Translations under genes and position numbers: made by a program
In this document: piece after piece, positions 1 to 5,780 of the stretch
How positions within the stretch are numbered: the stretch's first letter is position 1
Layout: the number at the start of each line of letters is the position of its first letter
Assembly (NCBI GenBank): GCA_024691065.1
Contig: JAILOA010000103.1
Coordinates: 1 to 5,809, forward strand
DNA length: 5,809 nt
Direction of reading: 5' to 3'
Source of the DNA: Lachnospiraceae bacterium
GTDB lineage: Bacteria; Bacillota; Clostridia; Lachnospirales; Lachnospiraceae
Notes under the pieces: generated by a model
What the model was told of the DNA's origin: nothing
Databases searched by the model: none
Seen by the model: only the letters and a program-made list of their open reading frames with translations

Positions 1-2102
1 ACAGTCTTAAATTCCTTGGACTTTTTAATTTCATCGGCAAGACCCTTGGCACCGAGAGTATTAAAGGCTTTAACATTGGAGGAAGATGCAGATTTGGCAA
101 AACTTGCTGCTAAAATATCTGCAGCCTTATCCATTAATTTCTTCTGATCCTCTTTCCCGGTAGGTAATTTCTCCATGTCATTGATTTCATTTATATGTCT
201 TTCAGCTTTTTTACAGGCAAAATCTGTTCTTATTTCTTCAAAGGTTTTATCTGCATACACAGGATTAGCCTTTTTAAGTTCCTTCATAAGATTATGCTGT
301 TCCTTTTTAGCAAAAGCCTCGATATCCTTTGCTCCCCTCAAACGTTCCTTACCTGCAGGAGTACCGGGATCATTATTCTTAGTCTGGTAATTTTTGGAAA
401 GCGTGATTAGATAATCAAGCTGTTCAAAATAATCCTCGGAATATTTTTGAAGAGATTCCAAATAATTATGTTCCAAAGCGCCCTTTCCGTTTGCAGAACC
501 GGATGGTTTCTTCGGCTTCTTATTTTCCAACCCAATCAAGGCTTCAGTCTGTTCACGCAGCTGCTTATGCTCATTACTTTCACCACTCAATACAAATATG
601 CGTGAACGCTTGCTGTTAAGGGTAGTTAATAAATCAGTAAGTTTTACATCATATTTAAAATAATCTTTAACCTCATATTTAGAGAAAGCAGCCTCCTTTC
701 CTTTTTCAATAAGGCGGTTTCTGCTATTAATAATGTTACTCTGATGAGCAAAATAAGAGGTAGCATCCGAATTAATGTCAATGTATCCCTTGGAAACACC
801 CTCCTGTATAATATTATACATATCATCCAAAACATTTTTTCTGTCCTTCGCAGAAGTAAGACGAATGGATGCGACATCATTATACAGTTCTGTCATTCTC
901 TTAAGATAATTTTTGTGTTCTTCACTTTTGTATTTAGGTTCATCATATTTAACAAAATTAGCTAATTCAGAGGATCGTTTACATAATGTATTATTGATTT
1001 CATTATCAAGAATATATTTAAATGTTGCTATATAGCCTATATCATCGATAGGCCATCCATTTTTAATACAATCCTTATAAGCAGTGCAGGAGGATTTTAA
1101 TACACCCAGTCCTCTTGGTGCAGTACTATGCATATGAAATGGATTATTAAATTTGTCGGTAAAACCATCCTTTACTAATTCACAGTTAGTTTTATAATCA
1201 GAAACACCATTATCTATCATTTCAATGTAGTGAAGTAATGTAGCTGATTGAGTATAAAGCTTCTGTCTGTAGGTGTTTTCTTTTTTTGTGGTAAGGGTTT
1301 TATTTTCCTTTTCTTTTGTGTAATCAACAAAAGTCTGTATTTGATCTTCACCTTCAATAAGAAGAGAAAAAGCAGGAATCTTATCATTCCATTTTTTTAT
1401 GTTATTTCTACAGTCATCTGTAAAAGATGGGGCGAGAACCGAACTAATTGATATAGCACCGAGTCCCAAAGGAGTTTTAAAATTAACCCAGGTAGTACCA
1501 TATCCATCAAGGGAACGTTGCATTTGTCTTAAACCATTACTTTTAATAGCATTTGCCTGTAAAATACCAATTTCATCATTTTTTGTATGATTATCAATAG
1601 CTTTATCAAATGTATCACAAACATTGGAAAGAGATGAAGTATAATCTTCAACCAAGTCATCATCATCTACATTAAATAATTGTGAAGTAGATCCTGATAT
1701 CACAGGACTTTTTAAATCTGTAATTTTATATCCGGCATCTTCGAATTCAATATCGTTAATATCCGAGTACTTTGTTTCATTAAAATAAAAGTTGGTTTCT
1801 TCGTTATCCGGTAATAATCTATAGATAACCAAATTAAAATAATTAGATTTATCTGTTATTACGGATGATTTAACGGATTTTTCAAGTTCGGTTAAATTCA
1901 CCAGCTCAGCATTTTTATTTCTTTTTTTAATGTCATTTTCTTCTGTAACATCACAAGGATTGGCATAGGACCTAAACTCCTTATTTATATTAGGATTGCC
2001 AATATTTAAATCGTTTTCATTATTATCATCATGTTTTATATCTAAGTCGGATCCATTTTGATTATTTGTTACTATAATATCATTAATATCATTTTCTTTC
2101 AT
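1..2102 (-). CDS. Large soluble protein of unknown function, paralog of the upstream gene (partial, 3' end outside window)
   Basis: Open frame read by eye from ATG at 2102-2100 to the left edge without a stop: 700 complete codons plus two bases. The start follows a perfect AGGAGGT Shine-Dalgarno at about 2108-2114. I do not recognise the family. Residues 1-65 are Asn/Asp/Glu-rich and look disordered; there is no signal peptide or membrane helix, so the protein is probably cytoplasmic, or exported by a route that needs no classical signal. Blocks shared with the upstream paralog: RSLDGY 196-201, PFHMHS 321-326, SSCTAYKD 337-344, NGWPIDDIG 348-356, LNSKRS 495-500, SGESNEHKQLRE 506-517, YSEDYFEQLDY 554-564, TPAGKERLRGAK 581-592, IEAFAKKEQ 594-602, LGAKGLADE 683-691 and EFKT 697-700. 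By alignment about 50-75 residues are missing, depending on whether it also has a lysine-rich tail. The N-terminal part before RSLDG is 32 residues longer than in the paralog. Reality of the gene is near certain; function unknown. Confidence 0.95.
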   Translation of the reverse strand, partial: MKENDINDIIVTNNQNGSDLDIKHDDNNENDLNIGNPNINKEFRSYANPCDVTEENDIKKRNKNAELVNLTELEKSVKSSVITDKSNYFNLVIYRLLPDNEETNFYFNETKYSDINDIEFEDAGYKITDLKSPVISGSTSQLFNVDDDDLVEDYTSSLSNVCDTFDKAIDNHTKNDEIGILQANAIKSNGLRQMQRSLDGYGTTWVNFKTPLGLGAISISSVLAPSFTDDCRNNIKKWNDKIPAFSLLIEGEDQIQTFVDYTKEKENKTLTTKKENTYRQKLYTQSATLLHYIEMIDNGVSDYKTNCELVKDGFTDKFNNPFHMHSTAPRGLGVLKSSCTAYKDCIKNGWPIDDIGYIATFKYILDNEINNTLCKRSSELANFVKYDEPKYKSEEHKNYLKRMTELYNDVASIRLTSAKDRKNVLDDMYNIIQEGVSKGYIDINSDATSYFAHQSNIINSRNRLIEKGKEAAFSKYEVKDYFKYDVKLTDLLTTLNSKRSRIFVLSGESNEHKQLREQTEALIGLENKKPKKPSGSANGKGALEHNYLESLQKYSEDYFEQLDYLITLSKNYQTKNNDPGTPAGKERLRGAKDIEAFAKKEQHNLMKELKKANPVYADKTFEEIRTDFACKKAERHINEINDMEKLPTGKEDQKKLMDKAADILAASFAKSASSSNVKAFNTLGAKGLADEIKKSKEFKT

Positions 2103-2108
2103 GGTATA

Positions 2109-2114
2109 CCTCCT
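2109..2114 (-). promoter_or_regulatory. Ribosome binding site of the partial downstream paralog
   Basis: On the minus strand AGGAGG is followed by six bases (TATACC) and then the ATG at 2102. It is a near-ideal match to the 16S anti-Shine-Dalgarno and fixes the start. A small AU-rich inverted repeat, ATAAAG/CTTTAT with a 4-base loop (2127-2142), lies 12 bases upstream and might weakly affect access to it. Confidence 0.85.
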
Positions 2115-2153
2115 GAAATTTTAAACATAAAGTTATCTTTATTATCATATTGA

Positions 2154-2190
2154 ACTATCCGGGCCGGCAGGTTTAGCCGGACCGAATAGT
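2154..2190 (-). repeat. Intercistronic stem-loop between the two paralogs
   Basis: The arms ACTATCCGGGCCGGC (2154-2168) and GCCGGACCGAATAGT (2176-2190) pair at 13 of 15 positions around the 7-base loop AGGTTTA. This GC-rich hairpin stands out in very AT-rich surroundings. Read as minus-strand RNA it begins 38 bases after the upstream gene's stop codon and ends about 40 bases before the downstream RBS. No run of T follows on either strand, so it is not a typical intrinsic terminator. An mRNA-processing or stability element, a protein-binding palindrome, or a weak attenuator fits better. Pairing is seen directly; the role is inferred. Confidence 0.6.
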
Positions 2191-2228
2191 AAATATATTT
2201 TAGAAACTATTGTTTTTATCTATTTTAT

Positions 2229-4469
2229 TTACTTACCTTTAACAGCCTGTTTTTTGGCAGCTTGTTTTTTAGCAACCTGTTCCTTAGCTTCCTTGTCCTT
2301 TGTATATGCGCTTTTTGTATCCTTTTTTTCAAAAGATTTATTTTTTTGCTGTATTTTTTTGAGTTTATCTACTGCCTTACCGGTATATAATTCATTCATC
2401 AATTTTTGAGGTGTCATAGTTTTGTCTTTTAAATATGAATTGCAGAGTGTTTTGAATTCTTTACTGTTTCTCAATTCATCAGCCAACCCCTTAGCACCCA
2501 GGTTATTGAAAAGCTGCTTTACGGATTCAGTATTTGAATTGGCAAATCTACCAACCATAATATTTATAGCATCATCAAATAATTCTGCTTTGCCTTTATT
2601 ATCGCCGGGAAGCTCATCCATATTTTTGATTTTCTCCAGTGAAGTATACATTTTTTTAGAGGCTGTTAAAAAGCGATAGTCTTCAATGGTATTATTTGGA
2701 TAAAGATCAGGAATTTGTTCTTTTAAATCTTCCAGGATTTTAAGCTGTTCCTTTTTTGCAAATGCCTCTATTTCCTTTGCTCCCTTAAGACGCTCCTTAC
2801 CTGCAGGGGTATTAGGATCAGGATTTTCTTTCTGATATTTTTTTGACTGCAGGATAATATAATCAAGCTTTTCAAAATAGTCTTCGGAATAATTTTCCAA
2901 TGAATCTACATAATTAATTCTTTCTTTTTTGTCCTCGGAATAAACAGAGTCTTTTGGATATTTTTTGTCCTGACCGATTATTGCCTCTGTTGCTTCACGC
3001 AGATTCTTATGCTCATCACTTTCTCCGCTCATAGCAAAAAATGCAGAACGTTTACTGTTGAAAGTATTCATCATATTATTAATAGTAGCATCAAAAGATA
3101 ATTTATCAGTATTTACCGGTTTATGGAAAGCCGGTTCCTTACCTCTTTCAATAAGAGCGGTTCTTACATTAACCTGTTGATAAATATTTTCAAAATTACT
3201 AACTTGATTCTTATTATTAATATAACCTTTTTTGAAACCTTCCTGAACAAGATTATGCATTGTGTTAATTATATTTAACCTGTCTTTTTTTGATTTGAGA
3301 GGAGTTTCTTGAAAATTACTATATGCCTTTGAAAGCTTATCATAAAAATCCTGTTTATTCTTTTCATTAGGATTATTCTTTGCTTTTTCTTTTAATTCTT
3401 TCGGAGAATAAAGCGTAAATCTTTTAAGATCATCCTCACCATTGCTTATGTATAATGCCTTACAAGAATCAAGAATTCCTTTAAATCCTGCTACAAGACC
3501 TAAATCATCGATAGGCCAACCATTTTTAAGACCATCTTTATAGGCTGTACAACTGGATATCAAAGGTCCCATACCACGATGTGAAAGGCTGTAAATATGA
3601 AATGGTTTATTTTTAGTGTCAAAAATTCCACTTTTGTCCAATTTTTCATGTTCAACAGGATTGATAAGCTTTGCCTCAATCTTATCTGCATAATTTAATA
3701 TTTCCGAACAATCAGAATAAATATTATTTCTGTAAAACTCCTCTTTTTCTTCATTAAGATGACCACTTTCTTTATCTTTCCAATAATTAATAAAGTCATC
3801 AAGTGAAGATTCACCTTTTACTAAAAGAGAATAAATAGGAAAATCTTTGTTATATTTACTTATTTTATCTTTTATATTATTACCGCAAGAAATGGCAGTA
3901 CAGGCATTAATAGATTTTACACCATCCATAAATGGTGTTTTATAACTAATATAATTATCAGTAAATCCATCAAGGGAACGTTTAAATTGTTTCAATCCAC
4001 CACATTTAAGAACTTCGCGTTCCAAAAGCCCATCGGCAGAGGCTTCAGCATCTTTTGTATGTTCATCCATAACTTTATCTAATTCTTCATACGCTTTTTT
4101 ACCAATAGAGATATATTCCTTTTTGGTAGATTCATTCATAACTTTATACATCCTTCTTGTGGTCCGGAAAGAAGATGAGGTATATTCGCTCTGAACATAT
4201 GTCTGATTCAAAAGAGAGTCATCGTCAACAGAATCAATGGCGATAGATGTAGGTTCGAAATCATTTTCATAGTAATTTCTTTGGTCAGCCGGAAGCTGGG
4301 AAATTACAGTATTAAGATATTCGTTTACAGGTACATAAAGATCATTTTTTGAGATATTCTCAAATTCTTTCATATTTTCAATCGGAGCTAATGATTGTTC
4401 TCCATCGAGCAAATTAGGGAGCTCATTTTCATTTAATTCTACTACATGGTTGTTATCAATTTCTTTCAT
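2229..4469 (-). CDS. Large soluble protein of unknown function with Lys-rich C-terminal tail (tandem paralog, complete)
   Basis: A 746-residue protein starting at ATG 4469 behind AGGAGG (4478-4483). I do not recognise the family and see no enzyme signature. There is no signal peptide or membrane helix, and the composition is hydrophilic, Lys/Glu/Asn-rich and probably mostly helical. Residues 1-100 are acidic and poorly conserved with the paralog, although both proteins start MKE-x-D. Conserved blocks: RSLDGF 164-169, PFHIYS 289-294, SSCTAYKD 305-312, NGWPIDDLG 316-324, FNSKRS 470-475, SGESDEHKNLRE 481-492, YSEDYFEKLDY 527-537, TPAGKERLKGAK 554-565, IEAFAKKEQ 567-575, LGAKGLADE 657-665 and EFKT 671-674. 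Only one cysteine is clearly shared (C307, in SSCTAY). Residues 701-746 form a strongly basic tail ending in AKKQA-type repeats, which could bind nucleic acid or be disordered. It lies 126 bases upstream of its paralog on the same strand, so co-transcription is likely. Confidence 0.96.
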   Translation of the reverse strand: MKEIDNNHVVELNENELPNLLDGEQSLAPIENMKEFENISKNDLYVPVNEYLNTVISQLPADQRNYYENDFEPTSIAIDSVDDDSLLNQTYVQSEYTSSSFRTTRRMYKVMNESTKKEYISIGKKAYEELDKVMDEHTKDAEASADGLLEREVLKCGGLKQFKRSLDGFTDNYISYKTPFMDGVKSINACTAISCGNNIKDKISKYNKDFPIYSLLVKGESSLDDFINYWKDKESGHLNEEKEEFYRNNIYSDCSEILNYADKIEAKLINPVEHEKLDKSGIFDTKNKPFHIYSLSHRGMGPLISSCTAYKDGLKNGWPIDDLGLVAGFKGILDSCKALYISNGEDDLKRFTLYSPKELKEKAKNNPNEKNKQDFYDKLSKAYSNFQETPLKSKKDRLNIINTMHNLVQEGFKKGYINNKNQVSNFENIYQQVNVRTALIERGKEPAFHKPVNTDKLSFDATINNMMNTFNSKRSAFFAMSGESDEHKNLREATEAIIGQDKKYPKDSVYSEDKKERINYVDSLENYSEDYFEKLDYIILQSKKYQKENPDPNTPAGKERLKGAKEIEAFAKKEQLKILEDLKEQIPDLYPNNTIEDYRFLTASKKMYTSLEKIKNMDELPGDNKGKAELFDDAINIMVGRFANSNTESVKQLFNNLGAKGLADELRNSKEFKTLCNSYLKDKTMTPQKLMNELYTGKAVDKLKKIQQKNKSFEKKDTKSAYTKDKEAKEQVAKKQAAKKQAVKGK
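2243..2287 (-). repeat. Three tandem 15-base repeats encoding the basic C-terminal tail
   Basis: Three adjacent degenerate 15-base units (2243-2257, 2258-2272, 2273-2287; plus-strand consensus CAGCYTGTTTTTTRG) encode AKEQV, AKKQA and AKKQA near the C-terminus of the 746-residue protein. The period is a whole number of codons, so copy-number change would lengthen or shorten the Lys/Ala/Gln tail without breaking the frame. Confidence 0.75.
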
Positions 4470-4477
4470 GGTTAATT

Positions 4478-4483
4478 CCTCCT
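4478..4483 (-). promoter_or_regulatory. Ribosome binding site of the 746-residue protein
   Basis: AGGAGG on the minus strand, followed by AATTAACC (8 bases) and then ATG at 4469. It sits directly after an uninterrupted T/A-rich stretch, which should keep it unpaired. It decides the start codon. Confidence 0.85.
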
Positions 4484-4505
4484 AAAAAAATATATATTAT
4501 GTTAC

Positions 4506-4549
4506 GGCGTCATATCGCCAAAATGTTTAAATACAAGGGGTTTCGCCCC
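4506..4549 (-). promoter_or_regulatory. Two small hairpins in the leader of the 746-residue protein gene
   Basis: Two perfect 4-bp GC stems lie in the AT-rich leader: GGGG/CCCC around a 5-base loop (4537-4549), and GGCG/CGCC around a 6-base loop (4506-4519). If transcription starts just downstream of the TATAAT at 4572-4577, both fall in a 5' UTR of about 95 bases. I do not recognise a riboswitch class. The stems are short, so a regulatory role is only a possibility. Confidence 0.3.
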
Positions 4550-4571
4550 CAAAACCTTATTTACAAGAATG

Positions 4572-4577
4572 ATTATA
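4572..4577 (-). promoter_or_regulatory. Candidate -10 box for the two-paralog transcription unit
   Basis: A perfect TATAAT on the minus strand, about 100 bases upstream of the 746-residue protein's start. No good -35 hexamer lies 16-18 bases upstream (the sequence there resembles GCATTT), and there is no extended TG motif. It therefore rests on the -10 match and on position: it falls after the TraX-like gene and before the strong RBS. Confidence 0.4.
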
Positions 4578-4608
4578 CTACTTAATGTGTTACAAATGCG
4601 CTACAAAC

Positions 4609-4676
4609 CGCCCATTGCTATTCACGAAATTTTACAATGGAACAATTCAAAGGCTGAAGGCCTTTAGAATTGGGCG
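4609..4676 (-). repeat. Nested inverted repeats at the 3' end of the TraX-like gene
   Basis: Three nested pairings are visible. CGCCCA (4609-4614) pairs with TGGGCG (4671-4676). CCATTG (4612-4617) pairs with CAATGG (4635-4640). A hairpin at 4644-4671 has arms AATTC-AAAGGC and GCCTTT-A-GAATT with one bulged base and a 5-base loop. The last overlaps the TraX-like stop codon (4666-4664). Together they could fold as a branched structure in the minus-strand transcript. No clear T-tract follows the hairpin, so it is a poor canonical terminator, though it could still act as a 3' end or processing structure. Confidence 0.45.
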
Positions 4677-5497
4677 TTTAGAAATAATAAAATGAGGAAA
4701 TGAAGCGGATAAAAAACGTAGAAAAAATAACGGCGGAAAATCCGAACCTTCCCCTCTCCATTGCCGGATTCCCCGTTATACAGCGTATAAATCATAGCCG
4801 GAGCCAAAAATACCCCCAAAACATACAGTTCGTGAGCAATATCCCTTGCCAATATAAAATCAATTATCACATAAACAGCCAAACATCCAATAAAAACAGT
4901 GATTTCAAGCTTCTTATTATCCTTAAAAATATAAAGTAACAAGGGAAGCATAACCGATATAATACCCCAGTCTCCAAGGTTGGATAGAAGGGAGAGAGCT
5001 ATTATTTCAAGGATGAAATAAAAGAGGCCGGATTTATGACTGATATACAAATCATAACAATAAAGCGAAAGTACACCGGTAAAAAGCGAAAATATCATTC
5101 CGAAGTGAAATATATCGGCACCATTAAAAATGTTCGATACATTAAATATATCAGCTATGTTAAATATACCGCCACCGTTAATATTGCCGGTATCCCTTAA
5201 AATACCGGCGTTCTCTCCAAAAACAAAATTATAATACATATAATAAGGACCCCATGAAATAAGGGCAAATATAAAAAGTCGCAGCATATATTTTTGCCTG
5301 CTACTGGTATGAATGTAGCCCCGGACCAGGAAATAAAGCATGGTGGGAGCGGAAAGCCTGCCAAAAAAGTGAAGAATATTGGCAGACAAAGTTCCCTGCT
5401 CTAAAAAAAGCCAGGCAATATGGTCAATAACCATAGAGATTACTGCGATGTATTTTATAGCAGTCCTGTTTAGGAATGCTTTAGAATCAGGTTGCAT
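4664..5497 (-). CDS. TraX family membrane protein
   Basis: A 277-residue, very hydrophobic protein with about eight predicted membrane segments. TraX-family features: an N-terminal segment with the IDH motif (I24-D25-H26), G46-R47 and P51 leading into LVRGYIHTS (57-65), the segment HFGMIFSLFTGVLSLY (131-146), and a C-terminal YPLHFLIL (263-270). In F-like plasmids TraX N-acetylates pilin. Chromosomal homologs in Clostridia are common but of unproven function, and nothing here suggests a conjugation locus, so pilin acetylation should not be assumed. ATG at 5497 follows AAGGA (5507-5511) at 9-base spacing. Odd feature: residues 97-134, in a loop between two membrane segments, hold a palindromic stretch and IFN-type hexapeptide repeats, making the loop longer than I expect for the family. 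The gene is in the same direction as the two large paralogs but 194 bases upstream of them. Confidence 0.9.
   Translation of the reverse strand: MQPDSKAFLNRTAIKYIAVISMVIDHIAWLFLEQGTLSANILHFFGRLSAPTMLYFLVRGYIHTSSRQKYMLRLFIFALISWGPYYMYYNFVFGENAGILRDTGNINGGGIFNIADIFNVSNIFNGADIFHFGMIFSLFTGVLSLYCYDLYISHKSGLFYFILEIIALSLLSNLGDWGIISVMLPLLLYIFKDNKKLEITVFIGCLAVYVIIDFILARDIAHELYVLGVFLAPAMIYTLYNGESGNGEGKVRIFRRYFFYVFYPLHFLILLFLNAQF
5096..5167 (-). repeat. Four tandem 18-base repeats inside the TraX-like gene
   Basis: Four successive 18-base units encode IFNIAD, IFNVSN, IFNGAD and IFHFGM (residues 111-134). On the minus strand the first three begin ATATTTAAC, ATATTTAAT and ATTTTTAAT. The preceding 18 bases (5168-5185, NINGGG) match the IFNGAD unit at 13 of 18 positions and may be a fifth, decayed copy. 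The unit is six codons, so expansion would be in frame. The last unit runs into a normal-looking membrane segment and may partly be ancestral sequence. Confidence 0.7.
5186..5209 (-). repeat. 24-base inverted repeat inside the TraX-like gene
   Basis: A perfect 8-base inverted repeat, GCCGGTAT (5186-5193) and ATACCGGC (5202-5209), separated by 8 bases. It is exactly in register with eight codons (AGILRDTG, residues 97-104) and directly abuts the 18-base repeat tract. It could form a stable hairpin in DNA or mRNA. The position suggests it is part of the same inserted segment. Confidence 0.65.
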
Positions 5498-5506
5498 ACG
5501 AATAAT

Positions 5507-5511
5507 TCCTT
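5507..5511 (-). promoter_or_regulatory. Ribosome binding site of the TraX-like gene
   Basis: AAGGA on the minus strand, nine bases before the ATG at 5497. It is weaker than the sites of the two large paralogs but well placed, and supports this start. Confidence 0.65.
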
Positions 5512-5533
5512 TTCGCTTAAATGTGATATATAA

Positions 5534-5562
5534 ATAATATCAAAAAATGCCCGATAAAACAA
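5534..5562 (-). promoter_or_regulatory. Candidate sigma-A promoter of the TraX-like gene
   Basis: On the minus strand TTGTTT (5562-5557, three of six matches to the -35 consensus), a 17-base spacer and TATTAT (5539-5534, five of six matches to -10). Transcription would start near 5527, giving a leader of about 30 bases before the ATG at 5497. Spacing is ideal; the -35 match is weak, and the AT-rich background makes chance matches likely. Confidence 0.45.
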
Positions 5563-5594
5563 TAATAAACATTATAAGGCGGGAATTAAAAAAA

Positions 5595-5717
5595 GATACA
5601 GATAACCACAAAGCGTACATTATAAAGCAGAAATATAATCTATGCAGAATAAACCGGTAGCATACATTACAAGGAAGAGAATAAAAAAAGATGCATATAA
5701 AACCGGTAGCATACATT
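5595..5717. repeat. Three degenerate direct repeats (27-28 bases) in the upstream intergenic region
   Basis: Copies at 5595-5621, 5641-5668 and 5690-5717 begin about 46-49 bases apart. The second and third share an exact 18-base core, AAACCGGTAGCATACATT (5651-5668 and 5700-5717); the first is more diverged and ends GCGTACATT. A run of A's followed by GAT precedes the first and third. The offsets between copies (46 and 49) are not multiples of three, and the minus-strand frame across them encodes only a hydrophobic low-complexity string, so coding is unlikely. Regular spacing upstream of two divergent candidate promoters would suit protein-binding sites, but this is inference. The rest of the 312-base gap at 5498-5809 shows only the promoter elements listed here. 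Confidence 0.7.
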
Positions 5718-5731
5718 TTTCTTGGGAAATG

Positions 5732-5740
5732 TGGTATAAT
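5732..5740 (+). promoter_or_regulatory. Extended -10 promoter pointing right
   Basis: TGGTATAAT is a perfect extended -10 (TG, one base, TATAAT) on the plus strand. The hexamer 17 bases upstream (TACATT) is a poor -35, but extended -10 promoters tolerate this. Transcription would start near 5747 and run out of the window to the right, divergent from the TraX-like gene. Confidence 0.55.
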
Positions 5741-5780
5741 TGGGGTACATTTATTTGATAATCGAAAACGAAAATACAAA

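Noticed and set aside
175..1590. Several short open frames, mostly plus strand, over the partial paralog
   Set aside because: All are antisense or out of frame within a long minus-strand frame whose reality is proven by homology with its neighbour. Their products are low-complexity Phe/Leu/Ser/Ile-rich.
2127..2142. ATAAAG/CTTTAT inverted repeat as a terminator between the paralogs
   Set aside because: Only six mainly A-T pairs, no T-tract after it, and it sits just before a strong RBS; at most a minor leader hairpin.
2422..2679. Plus-strand 85-codon open frame within the 746-residue protein gene
   Set aside because: Antisense to a conserved coding block (LGAKGLADE region); no RBS and no recognisable product.
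4700..4939. Plus-strand 79-codon open frame inside the TraX-like gene
   Set aside because: It lies antisense to a well-supported membrane protein gene, with no Shine-Dalgarno or recognisable product; it is an artefact of AT-rich antisense sequence.
4664..5497. Conjugative plasmid locus inferred from TraX
   Set aside because: TraX-like proteins are common on Clostridia chromosomes, and no relaxase, pilin, coupling protein or oriT-like signal is visible here.
5595..5717. CRISPR array
   Set aside because: Only three diverged repeats with 18-22 base gaps, themselves AT-rich and similar in part; repeat and spacer lengths and the absence of cas genes do not fit.
5540..5779. Minus-strand 79-codon open frame upstream of the TraX-like gene
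   Set aside because: It spans the degenerate repeats, whose spacing is not a multiple of three, encodes a low-complexity Phe/Ile/Tyr/Cys-rich string, overlaps the TraX-like promoter candidate and has no convincing RBS.
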